The notes below the pieces were generated by a model. It made no database searches. It was not told where the DNA came from and was given only the letters and a program-made list of their open reading frames with translations. A program made the position numbers and the translations under genes. DNA of 9,266 nt from an uncultured Acetatifactor sp. (GTDB lineage: Bacteria > Bacillota > Clostridia > Lachnospirales > Lachnospiraceae), in NCBI GenBank assembly GCA_947626405.1, contig CANQSE010000065.1, positions 1 through 9,266 on the forward strand, in the 5' to 3' direction. Position 1 is the first letter of the stretch; each line of letters opens with the position of its first letter. Below, one piece after another: positions 1 through 6,881 of this stretch.

Positions 1-584
1 GCCGTGGCGTCTCCCTTGACGTACTTCACGGCACCGTCCATGGAGCCGAAGAAGCTGGATTCCATCTGGATCTTGTCACGCCTTACCTTGGCTTCCTTAT
101 CGTCGATTGCGCCGGTGTTGAGATCCGCGTCAATCGCCATCTGTTTTCCCGGCATGGCGTCAAGGGTAAACCTTGCGGTAACTTCAGCCACACGCTCGGA
201 GCCCTTGTTTATCACCAAAAACTGAATCATAATCAGAATGATAAAGATAATGGCTCCCACGATCAGGTCGCCGCCGCCCACAAACTGTCCGAATGTCCGC
301 ACCACGTTTCCGGATGTTCCGGTTGTGAGAATCAGCCTTGTCGAAGACACATTCATTGCAATCCTGAAAATCGTCGTAAACAGAAGGATCGTCGGGAAGT
401 ATGAAAGATCCAGCACTTCCTTTGTAAACATACACACAAAGAGAACGGTAAAGCCTATGGCGATGTTAAACGCCATAAACACATCAAGAAGGGGCGCCGG
501 CAATGGCACTATAAACATGATGAACGCGATCAGGATATAAATTGCCACAATGGCATCCGTCTTTTTCAGCCTTGCCATATTCAC
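1..584 (-). CDS. flhA: Flagellar export protein FlhA, N-terminal part (truncated by window edge)
   Basis: FlhA is the large export-gate protein that couples ion flow to export and docks export chaperones. Only about the first 194 residues are present; the gene runs off the left edge with no stop. The translation reads ARLKKTDAIVAIYILIAFI, then IVPLPAPLLD, then FPTILLFTTIFRIAMNVSSTR. Further on come GNVVRTFGQFVGGGD and FVVI-like FLVINKGSERVAEVTARFTL. Next is the FHIPEP-family signature DAMPGKQMAIDADLNTG, and after it a cytoplasmic-loop segment with KIQMESSFFGSMDGA. Three or more hydrophobic helices are visible. The start is open to question. GTG 584 has AGGAGA with a 9-nt spacer, whereas ATG 578, two codons downstream, would have the same SD 15 nt away. 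GTG 584 also overlaps the stop of a 14-codon reading frame in the spacer. Confidence 0.95.
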   Translation of the reverse strand, partial: MNMARLKKTDAIVAIYILIAFIMFIVPLPAPLLDVFMAFNIAIGFTVLFVCMFTKEVLDLSYFPTILLFTTIFRIAMNVSSTRLILTTGTSGNVVRTFGQFVGGGDLIVGAIIFIILIMIQFLVINKGSERVAEVTARFTLDAMPGKQMAIDADLNTGAIDDKEAKVRRDKIQMESSFFGSMDGAVKYVKGDAT

Positions 585-660
585 GGACCGTACTCTCCTT
601 TCCTTACGCGGATCACTTTTGTCATACTCATTTCATATAAATGTCTGATTCGGCGCAATG
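585..660 (-). other. flhB-flhA intergenic spacer, largest gap in the window
   Basis: This 76-nt spacer is more A/T-rich in its 5' half. I see no convincing -35/-10 pair, sigma-28-type promoter, hairpin or U-run. It holds AAGGAAAGGAGA, the probable flhA SD (AGGAGA at 599-594). It also holds a 14-codon reading frame from ATG 625 that ends with TGA at 583-581, overlapping GTG 584 by four bases. Confidence 0.6.
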
Positions 661-1770
661 CTATATCTTACCCTGGACATGGTACACAAACGCCAGCACC
701 TCGGCCACCGCCTGATACAGCTCCGGCGGCACTGCCTGTCCTACATCTACGTTTGCGTAAAGCATCCTTGCAAGCGGTTTGTTTTCCACGATTTCCACGT
801 GGTTTTCCTTTGCGATCTCCTTGATCTTACGTGCCAGATAATCCTCGCCCTTTGCAATTACCACCGGAGCGTCGGCCACCTCGGGATCGTACTTGATTGC
901 CACTGCATAGTGGGTGGGGTTCGTTATCACAACGTCTGCCTGGGGCAGATCCTGCATCATACGACGTCTTGACGCCTCGCGCATCTTCTGTCGGATCTGA
1001 CCCTTGACCTGCGGATCCCCTTCCATCTGTTTGTATTCCTCTTTGACCTCCTGCTTGGTCATCTTCATGTCGTTGCTGAACTTCACCCGCTGGTATATGA
1101 GATCCGCCATCGCGATAATCATGTAAATCGCCGACACCCTTATGCCGAGATCTATTACGGTTGAGGCTATAAGCTGCAGCCCCTGCATCAGCGACACATC
1201 GTACAGATTGAGCAGAAGCGGCCATTTGTCCTTTAAATAGCTGTAACAGACATATCCTATAAGCAGAATCTTTGCTATGGACTTTACCAGCTCCATCAGG
1301 GCGTTTGATGAAAAAATCTTTTTGACGCCGCTTATGGGATTTAGCTTGCTGAATTTAGGTTTTAAGGGCTTCAGGGTGGGTCTCCATTTCACCTGAACCA
1401 CGTCGCTCAAAAAAGCGATCAGAAAACCAATCAGAAGAACCGGAGCTATGATGAGAAGCACCTGGATCAGGATCTTGCGGAACAAAAGCGCAGCGTCCGC
1501 CTGTGGCAGCTCACCGTTTTCAAAGGTTACGACGTCAGGGATCCGGTCATAGATATCATGAAAAACCGCCATGAGGCTGTTTCCCATGCTGCCGACCCAT
1601 ATCTTCAAAATCAAAAACAGCGCAAGAAGTCCCAGCCCGTTTGCAATCTCGCGACTCTTGGCGACCTGGCCCTCCTTGCGGGCGTCATCCAGTTTTTTCT
1701 GGGTAGCGGGTTCGGTCTTCTCTCCACCCTGCCCCTCTTTGGCAAAAAACTGCAGGTTATAACGAATCAT
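661..1770 (-). CDS. flhB: Flagellar export switch protein FlhB
   Basis: FlhB is the substrate-specificity switch of flagellar export, changing secretion from rod/hook to filament proteins after self-cleavage. The 369-residue product begins with the typical GEKTEPATQKKLDDARKEGQ segment (16-35). Four hydrophobic regions follow (about 45-62, 98-122, 158-180 and 205-226), and then a long cytoplasmic helix leads to the autocleavage site NPTH (Asn284-Pro285-Thr286-His287), so cleavage competence is expected. The C-terminal domain after the site contains VAIKYDPEVADAPVVIAKG (290-308) and ends AEVLAFVYHVQGKI. ATG 1770 overlaps the fliR stop by four bases and has GGAGG 7 nt upstream. A 76-nt spacer separates it from flhA, the largest gap in the window. 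Confidence 0.97.
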   Translation of the reverse strand: MIRYNLQFFAKEGQGGEKTEPATQKKLDDARKEGQVAKSREIANGLGLLALFLILKIWVGSMGNSLMAVFHDIYDRIPDVVTFENGELPQADAALLFRKILIQVLLIIAPVLLIGFLIAFLSDVVQVKWRPTLKPLKPKFSKLNPISGVKKIFSSNALMELVKSIAKILLIGYVCYSYLKDKWPLLLNLYDVSLMQGLQLIASTVIDLGIRVSAIYMIIAMADLIYQRVKFSNDMKMTKQEVKEEYKQMEGDPQVKGQIRQKMREASRRRMMQDLPQADVVITNPTHYAVAIKYDPEVADAPVVIAKGEDYLARKIKEIAKENHVEIVENKPLARMLYANVDVGQAVPPELYQAVAEVLAFVYHVQGKI

Positions 1771-2549
1771 GTCATGCCCTCCACAAATGCCACAATCATC
1801 TCCCGCATCTCGGTAAAAATCATCTCCGAGGCCCGGGGCAGAAGGCTGGTGGTGAAAAAGAGGATCGAGAGCCCGACAAGCACCTTGAGCTGAATCCCCA
1901 CCGCAAACATGTTCATCTGGGGGGCCACCTTCGCCAGTATGCCAAGCACCGCGTTAAGCAGAAGCATGGTACAGAATATCGGGAGAACAATCCTGAAGCC
2001 GATTATGACATATTCCGAAAGGAATCTCACCATTGCATTAACAAGAGTTTTTCCGTGAAAGACCGCTCCGTTTACCGGAATGAGCTTAAAGCTGTCGGCA
2101 AGCGCCCCAAACAGATACCTGTACATTCCCGTGGCGATCAGCATGAGCGTCAGAACATACTGGTACAGCACGCCGGTAATACTTGTCATATCACGCGTGT
2201 TCGGGTCCATGAGCGTCGCCATGGACAAGCCCGTCTCCATATCCGCCACGGCTCCCGCAAAACTCACGATGGAGGAACAGAGCGTGGCTCCAAATCCCAG
2301 CAGCAGCCCCGACACGGCCTCCTTTATAATTATGATTGCATACTCAAGCACCGTGTTGTATTCCACCACGGCCGCAGGGGTAAGGGACTGATAAAGCAAT
2401 ACGGACGTGAAGAAACTCAGGGCGATCCTCACGTTGCGGGGAGTATTCTGCATGCTGAAAAAAGGGGCTATGAACACAAAACATGAAACCCTTGTAAGTA
2501 TCAGCAGAAAATACTCCAGATCATATATGGAAAAAGAGTATTTTATCAT
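1767..2549 (-). CDS. fliR: Flagellar type III export gate protein FliR
   Basis: FliR is the single-copy subunit that completes the FliP-FliQ-FliR export-gate core. I choose ATG 2549, giving 260 residues, the usual family length, and an N terminus (MIKYSFSIYDLEYFLLIL) of the usual FliR type. A longer reading from GTG 2603 adds 18 residues, overlaps fliQ by 34 nt and has no SD. The SD before ATG 2549 is itself weak (a G-rich GGGGCGGG), so read-through from fliQ may help initiation. Several hydrophobic segments cover most of the protein. Conserved blocks are SGLLLGF (80-86) and LGILAKVAPQMNMFAVGIQ (202-220). The stop overlaps the flhB start as ATGA, which suggests translational coupling. Confidence 0.95.
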   Translation of the reverse strand: MIKYSFSIYDLEYFLLILTRVSCFVFIAPFFSMQNTPRNVRIALSFFTSVLLYQSLTPAAVVEYNTVLEYAIIIIKEAVSGLLLGFGATLCSSIVSFAGAVADMETGLSMATLMDPNTRDMTSITGVLYQYVLTLMLIATGMYRYLFGALADSFKLIPVNGAVFHGKTLVNAMVRFLSEYVIIGFRIVLPIFCTMLLLNAVLGILAKVAPQMNMFAVGIQLKVLVGLSILFFTTSLLPRASEMIFTEMREMIVAFVEGMT

Positions 2550-2569
2550 AAGCGCCCGCCCCGTCTTAA

Positions 2570-2842
2570 CTATCTGTGTATATAAACGCTGAAGGAATTC
2601 CACAGGTTGGTCATGTGGTCAACCATGGAGTTCATCATCCATGGGCCGAAAATAACAAGCGCCGTAAATACGCAGATAATCTTGGGCACAAACGTCAGCG
2701 TCTGCTCCTGGATGGAGGTGACGGTCTGAAATATACTGATAAGCAGACCAACCACCAGAGACACCAACAGAACCGGCAGGGAAATCCTGATAACGAGAAA
2801 CAGCGCCTCTCTCACCATATCGGAAACCGCTTCTACCGTCAT
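2570..2842 (-). CDS. fliQ: Flagellar type III export gate protein FliQ
   Basis: FliQ is a small two-helix membrane protein packed around FliP/FliR in the export-gate core. The 90-residue length is standard. Two hydrophobic helices are visible (about 13-38 and 51-74), joined by the conserved turn FQTVTSIQEQTLTFVPK (38-54), which identifies the family. ATG 2842 is preceded by AAGGAGG with an 8-nt spacer and lies 23 nt after the fliP stop. The next gene, fliR, most likely begins 20 nt after the fliQ stop. Confidence 0.97.
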   Translation of the reverse strand: MTVEAVSDMVREALFLVIRISLPVLLVSLVVGLLISIFQTVTSIQEQTLTFVPKIICVFTALVIFGPWMMNSMVDHMTNLWNSFSVYIHR

Positions 2843-2865
2843 TTGAAAGACCTCCTTATCTCACG

Positions 2866-3729
2866 TCAGTAAAATGTCTTTACCAGATTGCCGATAACCA
2901 GCGACCATCCGTCCGCCAGCACAAAAAGCAGTATCTTAAACGGCATTGACACCGTGGTCGGCGGGAGCATCATCATACCCATACTCATAAGGGTTGACGC
3001 AACCACCATGTCGATCACGATAAACGGAATATATATCACAAAACCGATCCAGAACGCAACTCTCAGCTCGCTTATCATAAAGCTTGGCAGCAGCACGGAA
3101 AATGGAATGTCGTCCAGATTTTTGCCGTCCCAGGTCTGACCGGCAATATTCATAAACAGATCCACGTCCTTAAGCTGTGTCTGAGGGTACATAAATTCCC
3201 TCAGGGGCTGCACTCCGCGCTCAAACGCCTCCTCCTGCTCGATCAGTCCGTTTTCAAACGGCTGAATCGCCTCGGTATTGATCCTGTCAATAGTGGGCTC
3301 CATGATAAAAAATGTCAGTATTAAAGCAAGCCCAATCAAAATCTGGTTTGGCGGCGCGGTCTGCGTGTTCAGAGCGGCTCTCGTAAAATGCAGCACTATG
3401 ATGATCCTGGTAAAGGAAGTCATCATAATAATCAGAATGGGGGCGAGAGAGATGAGCGTAAGCGTCAGGAAAATTCTTAACACTCCGTTCAGATCACCGT
3501 TGCCCTCGTTCATCGTCAGAGTGAAAATATTTCCCACATTGGGCTCGTTCAGCTCCTGCGGCGTATCGGCCGACCCGGGCGGATTCAGCACCGTAGATGT
3601 CTGAGTATCTCCCGTATTAAGATCTGCGGCGACAACCGGCAGCGAGCTTTTAATATACAATATGCCCACCGTGACCAGCAGGCATATTATCGTTATGGTT
3701 CGCTTCAGTTTAAACTTTCTGTTCATCAT
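2866..3729 (-). CDS. fliP: Flagellar type III export gate protein FliP
   Basis: FliP is the main subunit of the export-gate core (FliP-FliQ-FliR) at the centre of the basal body. I start it at ATG 3729 (287 residues; a second ATG follows at 3726), with GGAGG 12 nt upstream. The upstream reading to TTG 3789 lies wholly within fliO and has no supporting motif. The product has a basic N terminus and a signal-like hydrophobic stretch (about 10-35, ending VVAA). A Thr/Asn-rich extracytoplasmic segment (36-80) follows, then the conserved core. Diagnostic blocks are LAPILIIMMTSFTRIIIVL (95-113), PPNQILIGLALILTFF (126-141), IDMVVASTLMSMGMMMLPP (239-257) and PFKILLFVLADGW (263-275). It is longer than the roughly 245-residue enterobacterial FliP because of the N-terminal segment. 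It ends 23 nt before fliQ. Confidence 0.96.
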   Translation of the reverse strand: MMNRKFKLKRTITIICLLVTVGILYIKSSLPVVAADLNTGDTQTSTVLNPPGSADTPQELNEPNVGNIFTLTMNEGNGDLNGVLRIFLTLTLISLAPILIIMMTSFTRIIIVLHFTRAALNTQTAPPNQILIGLALILTFFIMEPTIDRINTEAIQPFENGLIEQEEAFERGVQPLREFMYPQTQLKDVDLFMNIAGQTWDGKNLDDIPFSVLLPSFMISELRVAFWIGFVIYIPFIVIDMVVASTLMSMGMMMLPPTTVSMPFKILLFVLADGWSLVIGNLVKTFY

Positions 3730-4111
3730 GTTCCCGGCTTTCCTCCGGTTCCTGCCCTGCGTCCGGCTGTCTTTTGGCAGCCTTGTCAAAGAGTTCCCTA
3801 AACTTCATACTCCGGACGGCTCCGCCGGTTCTGATCTGATCTTCCGGCACCTGTCCAAGCAGCGTAACGGTATCCTTGCACACTGCAATCGCCATATAGG
3901 TGCCGCCCACCCGCAGAATCTGAACATACTTGTTGTTTGATATGCGATGAGTCTCTATCACCTCTATGTTGCCTCCGGCGCCCTGCTGTTTCTGATAGTT
4001 TGCAATCCACTTTGTAGTGGCCGCAGTTATCCCCAGCACGAACACAAAGATCAGCAGCACAGTGATAAGCTGCGCATAGCTTCCCGGGCTGTCGAACGTC
4101 AAAAGCATCAT
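3710..4111 (-). CDS. fliO: Flagellar biosynthesis protein FliO (FliO/FliZ family)
   Basis: FliO is a small membrane protein that helps assemble or stabilise FliP in the export gate. The 133-residue product has one hydrophobic helix (about 12-32), then a cytoplasmic domain with IEVIETHRISNNKYVQILRVGGTYM (49-73), split here around Arg56 and Val68. This resembles the FliO pattern of a basic, strand-rich domain with a conserved 'K/R-x-hydrophobic-x-x-hydrophobic-x-h-G' stretch. The tail is highly charged (Lys/Glu/Asp/Gln-rich) and probably disordered. Two consecutive ATGs occur at 4111 and 4108; the first overlaps the cheY stop as TGATG, a typical coupled start. The 3' end overlaps fliP by 20 nt. 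Family sequence conservation is weak, so position directly before fliP carries much of the weight. Confidence 0.87.
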   Translation of the reverse strand: MMLLTFDSPGSYAQLITVLLIFVFVLGITAATTKWIANYQKQQGAGGNIEVIETHRISNNKYVQILRVGGTYMAIAVCKDTVTLLGQVPEDQIRTGGAVRSMKFRELFDKAAKRQPDAGQEPEESREHDEQKV

Positions 4112-4473
4112 CAGCCTACGACCTTCTTTACGGCCTCCAGAACACGGTCCTGCTGGAAAGGCTTCACGATAAAGTCCTTGGCTCCAGCCTGTATGGATTC
4201 AATAACCATAGCCTGCTGACCCATAGCGGAACACATTATAACCTTTGCACCCGCATCAGCCTTTCTGATCTCCTTAAGAGCCTGTATGCCGTCCATTTCC
4301 GGCATGGTGATATCCATCAGCACAAGATCAGGAGAAACTTCCTTGTATTTCTCCACGGCCTTCGCGCCGTTCTCGGCTTCTCCCGCAACATTGTAGCCGT
4401 TCTTGGTGAGAATGTCCTTAATCATCATCCGCATGAACGCCGCATCGTCACAAATCAAAATATTTTTTGCCAT
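4111..4473 (-). CDS. cheY: Chemotaxis response regulator CheY
   Basis: CheY is a single receiver-domain protein phosphorylated by CheA; CheY-P binds the switch and changes motor rotation. The 120-residue product has all receiver landmarks: the acidic pair Asp9-Asp10, the phosphoacceptor Asp54 in LVLMDITMPEMDG, Ser82 in IMCSAMGQ (Thr/Ser switch residue), and Lys104 in FIVKPF. Phe101 occupies the position of the aromatic switch residue (Tyr in E. coli CheY). There is no output domain. ATG 4473 has AGGAGG 8 nt upstream and lies 12 nt after the fliY stop. The stop TGA overlaps the fliO ATG by one base. Lying directly after fliM and fliY, whose products bind CheY-P and (for FliY) remove its phosphate, supports a chemotaxis role over an unrelated receiver. 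Confidence 0.95.
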   Translation of the reverse strand: MAKNILICDDAAFMRMMIKDILTKNGYNVAGEAENGAKAVEKYKEVSPDLVLMDITMPEMDGIQALKEIRKADAGAKVIMCSAMGQQAMVIESIQAGAKDFIVKPFQQDRVLEAVKKVVG

Positions 4474-4485
4474 TTAACCGTCCTC

Positions 4486-5868
4486 CTACTTAATGATTTC
4501 TGTTACTCTTATGCTGAAACATTCTTCTATAACCACAACCTCGCCCTTTGCAACAAATTTCCCGTTGACCAGAACATCTATAGGTTCGCCGGCTATCCGA
4601 TCCAGTTCTATGATAGTGCCGGGCGCGAAGTTGAGTATCTCGGAAATCGACTTGGTGGCTCTGCCAAGCTCCACCGTAACCTCAAGCGGGACATCCATAA
4701 TCAGCCCGATGTTTTCCTGCCCCTGTATGCCCCTTCCGTCGCCTGAGAAGCTCTGGAACTGTGCCGGCTGAACGTTTATGTTCTGGCCCTGGGGCATCAT
4801 GTTTCCTCCCATCTGAGGATTCATTCCCATCTGCATGTTCATCTGGGGCATCATTCCCATCTGAGGGTTCATTCCCATCTGCATACCCATGGGATTCATC
4901 CCCATCTGAGGGTTCATTCCCATCCCCATCTGAGGGTTCATTCCCATCTGAGGATTCATTCCCATCTGGGGGTTCATTCCCATCTGCATGCCCATGGGAT
5001 TCATCCCCATCTGCATACCGCTCATATCCGCCTGTCCGGCGTTGCCCTGCTGCGCCGGCGCCGCCTGTTCAGACGAAGGCGCTGCACCCGATTCGGCTCC
5101 GGAACCTCCCAATCCCTGATTGTCAAGGAATGTATGTACCAGATCCTGGGCAAATTCTACGGGGTAGAGCTGCATGATAGTGCTGTCCACCAGATCATCT
5201 ATCTGCATCCTGAAGGAAACCTTTACAAACACCCCTCCCAGAAACGGTGATATTTCATCTCCCGACTTGTACTGCGTCAGATCAAGCAGCGTTGAATCCG
5301 GCGGGCTGATGTCGATGGTCTTCTTAAGCATGGTCGAAAGGGATGTGGCGGCGGAGCCCATCATCTGGTTCATTGCCTCCGAAATCGCGCTCAGATGCAG
5401 CTCACCGAGCTCACCGTCAGTATTGGTGCCGTCCCCTCCCATCATCAGGTCGGTTATTACCTTAACGTCATGCTCCTTCAGCACCAGTATATTGGTGCCG
5501 TCAAGCCCGAGCGTATACTTTATCTGAATAAATACACAGGGCTTTTCGTACTCTGTCAGCAATGAGTTCCAGCTTGCTATCTCCACCACCGGAGTGGTTA
5601 TGTTCACTTTTCTGTTTACTAGAGAATACAGCGTGGTTGCCGATGATCCCATGCTGATGTTTGCCACCTCGCCGATGGCATCCTTCTCCACTGCTGTCAG
5701 GATCTCATCCACATTCACATCATCCAGGGGATCTTTCATCACTGAGTTTTCGGATGTGGAAGCGGCTTCTTCCGCGCCTGCGGCAGAACCCGAATCCCCG
5801 TCGTCGGAAAGATCCATGCCGCTTAAGAGCGCATTGATCTCATCCTGGGACAGCATGCCTCCATCCAT
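4486..5868 (-). CDS. fliY: Flagellar motor switch phosphatase FliY (CheC-FliN fusion)
   Basis: FliY is a C-ring component that also dephosphorylates CheY-P. Four regions are visible in its 460 residues. First, the N-terminal peptide MLSQDEINALLSG (5-17) closely resembles the CheY-P-binding peptide of FliM. Second, a CheC-like domain (about 50-250) carries two phosphatase motifs of the form D/S-X3-E-X2-N-X22-P. These fit Asp63, Glu67, Asn70, Pro93 and Ser160, Glu164, Asn167, Pro190 exactly, so both sites look intact. Third, a low-complexity linker (about 251-383) is first Gly/Ala/Ser/Gln-rich and then Met-rich (282-358). Fourth, a C-terminal FliN SpoA domain (about 386-460) begins IGLIMDVPLEVTVELG. 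It may also be annotated fliN. The Met-rich linker is the one odd feature. ATG 5868 has GGAGGAG 6 nt upstream, lying inside the 3' end of fliM. Confidence 0.96.
   Translation of the reverse strand: MDGGMLSQDEINALLSGMDLSDDGDSGSAAGAEEAASTSENSVMKDPLDDVNVDEILTAVEKDAIGEVANISMGSSATTLYSLVNRKVNITTPVVEIASWNSLLTEYEKPCVFIQIKYTLGLDGTNILVLKEHDVKVITDLMMGGDGTNTDGELGELHLSAISEAMNQMMGSAATSLSTMLKKTIDISPPDSTLLDLTQYKSGDEISPFLGGVFVKVSFRMQIDDLVDSTIMQLYPVEFAQDLVHTFLDNQGLGGSGAESGAAPSSEQAAPAQQGNAGQADMSGMQMGMNPMGMQMGMNPQMGMNPQMGMNPQMGMGMNPQMGMNPMGMQMGMNPQMGMMPQMNMQMGMNPQMGGNMMPQGQNINVQPAQFQSFSGDGRGIQGQENIGLIMDVPLEVTVELGRATKSISEILNFAPGTIIELDRIAGEPIDVLVNGKFVAKGEVVVIEECFSIRVTEIIK
4795..5025 (-). repeat. Tandem repeats encoding the Met-rich FliY linker
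   Basis: This in-frame repeat region encodes FliY residues 282-358, a run of variations on NPQMGM with MGMQ interruptions; 31 of 77 residues are Met. At DNA level the core unit is 18 bp, read on the plus strand as CCCATCTGAGGGTTCATT. Consecutive units lie at 4925-4942, 4943-4960 and 4961-4978 with one or two substitutions each. Another lies at 4901-4918, separated from them by a 6-bp duplication CCCATC (4919-4924) that adds one Gly-Met. A longer 44-bp block at 4865-4908 recurs at 4970-5013 with a single mismatch, 105 bp (35 codons) apart. All unit lengths are multiples of three, so expansion or contraction keeps the reading frame. This pattern suggests slippage or unequal crossing-over. Confidence 0.9.
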
Positions 5869-5871
5869 TGT

Positions 5872-6852
5872 CTACTCCTCCTCTCTGATAACCGAAGTGA
5901 TCCGAACAGCATAAGAATCTTTTTCGGCGCCGGGCAATGCGGTAAATTTTCTGATATTGCCTACAAATACATTCATATCTTCATCTACTTTGGAATCCAG
6001 GCGGATATAATCACCAACCTGAAGATTCATAAAGTCGCTGACGGAGATAGTGCTCTTTCCCAGCACAGCCCGTATTGGTATGTCAACCTTGCGGATCAGC
6101 GATTCGATGTACATCTCATAATTCTCGTCGTGGTTTTCCTGCATTGTAGAAAACCAGAACCTTGTATTCAGCTTATCCATAATGTCTTCCAGTGTAATAA
6201 ACGGCAGACATATATTCATAAGCCCTTCCACGTCGCCGATCTTCATATTAAGGGTGACAATGGCGATCATGTCGTTTGGCGCTATAACCTGTGCAAACTG
6301 CGGATTTGTCTCCAGACGCTGCATAACGGGCGAAATCTCTATGACGTTTTTCCACGGATCCCTCAGAAGCTGAGTAAACATCACAAGGATTTTCTGTATG
6401 ATTGTCAGCTCGATTTCCGAAAACTCCCTGCTTTTCTCCAGGGGCAGCCCGCTTCCTCCAAGCATCCTGTCCAGTATTGCGTATCCGAGATTCGTGGCCA
6501 GATCCATGAGGATCGTGCCGTTTAAAGGCGCAAAATTTATAATTCCAAGTATTACCGGGTTTGCAAGCGCATTTGTAAATTCGCTGAAGGTAACAGTTTC
6601 AGAGCTTGCCACAGTAACCTGCACATTCTTTCTGAGGTATACAGGAAGATTCGTTGCGATCAGCCTGCTGTAGTGCTCAAAAATCATTTCCAGCGTCCTT
6701 AATTGCTCCTTGGAGAACTTTGTAGGGCGGTTAAAGTCATAAATCTTGACCTGCTTTTCTTCGCTTTCCTGCATCTGGTCGGCATCCAGCTCGCCGGTTG
6801 ACAGCGCGGCCAGCAGGTTATCTATTTCGTTTTGGGACAAAACCTCGCCCAT
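5872..6852 (-). CDS. fliM: Flagellar motor switch protein FliM
   Basis: FliM forms the middle layer of the C-ring, receives CheY-P and sets the direction of rotation. The product has 326 residues, normal for the family. The N-terminal peptide EVLSQNEIDNLLAAL (3-17) is the conserved CheY-P-binding motif. It is followed by a short acidic linker and by YDFNRPTKFSKEQLRTLEMI (38-57), the classic start of the middle domain. The middle domain (about 45-230) has a CheC-like fold and contains the MLGGSG motif (130-135), matching the family's GGxG loop that contacts FliG. The C-terminal FliN-like SpoA domain spans about 255-325. ATG 6852 is fixed by the SD AAGGAGGTGA. The last codons (GAG GAG GAG TAG) double as the SD for fliY, which starts 3 nt after the stop, so translation of the two switch proteins is very likely coupled. 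Confidence 0.97.
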   Translation of the reverse strand: MGEVLSQNEIDNLLAALSTGELDADQMQESEEKQVKIYDFNRPTKFSKEQLRTLEMIFEHYSRLIATNLPVYLRKNVQVTVASSETVTFSEFTNALANPVILGIINFAPLNGTILMDLATNLGYAILDRMLGGSGLPLEKSREFSEIELTIIQKILVMFTQLLRDPWKNVIEISPVMQRLETNPQFAQVIAPNDMIAIVTLNMKIGDVEGLMNICLPFITLEDIMDKLNTRFWFSTMQENHDENYEMYIESLIRKVDIPIRAVLGKSTISVSDFMNLQVGDYIRLDSKVDEDMNVFVGNIRKFTALPGAEKDSYAVRITSVIREEE

Positions 6853-6858
6853 AAAAGC

Positions 6859-6868
6859 TCACCTCCTT
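6859..6868 (-). promoter_or_regulatory. Ribosome-binding site of fliM
   Basis: The sequence AAGGAGGTGA is a perfect 10-base complement to the usual Firmicute 16S rRNA 3' end (UCACCUCCUU) and lies 6 nt before the fliM ATG. It is the strongest SD in the window and fixes the fliM start. Confidence 0.85.
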
Positions 6869-6881
6869 CACTCCCCGTTTC

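Noticed and set aside
184..435. Minus-strand 83-codon frame inside the flhA region
   Set aside because: It is in a different frame from flhA, which reads through the same DNA with unmistakable FlhA sequence and is truncated only by the window edge.
585..660. Possible internal promoter before flhA
   Set aside because: No sigma-A or sigma-28-like box pair with acceptable spacing was seen; the spacer is short and carries only an SD.
2055..2486. Plus-strand open reading frame of 143 codons
   Set aside because: It is antisense to fliR, Arg/His-rich without any family motif, and its length is explained by the codon bias of fliR.
2550..2603. Upstream GTG start for fliR at 2603
   Set aside because: It lies inside fliQ with no SD. 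ATG 2549 gives the standard 260-residue FliR with a typical N terminus.
3727..3789. Upstream TTG start for fliP at 3789
   Set aside because: It would lie entirely within fliO, has no SD, and adds 20 charged residues ahead of a signal-like helix. ATG 3729 is more likely.
4761..5177. Plus-strand reading frame with Ser-Pro-Phe-rich repeats (PSEGSF, PSEDSF)
   Set aside because: The repeats are the antisense reading of the 18-bp FliY linker units. The frame starts and ends inside fliY and has no independent support.
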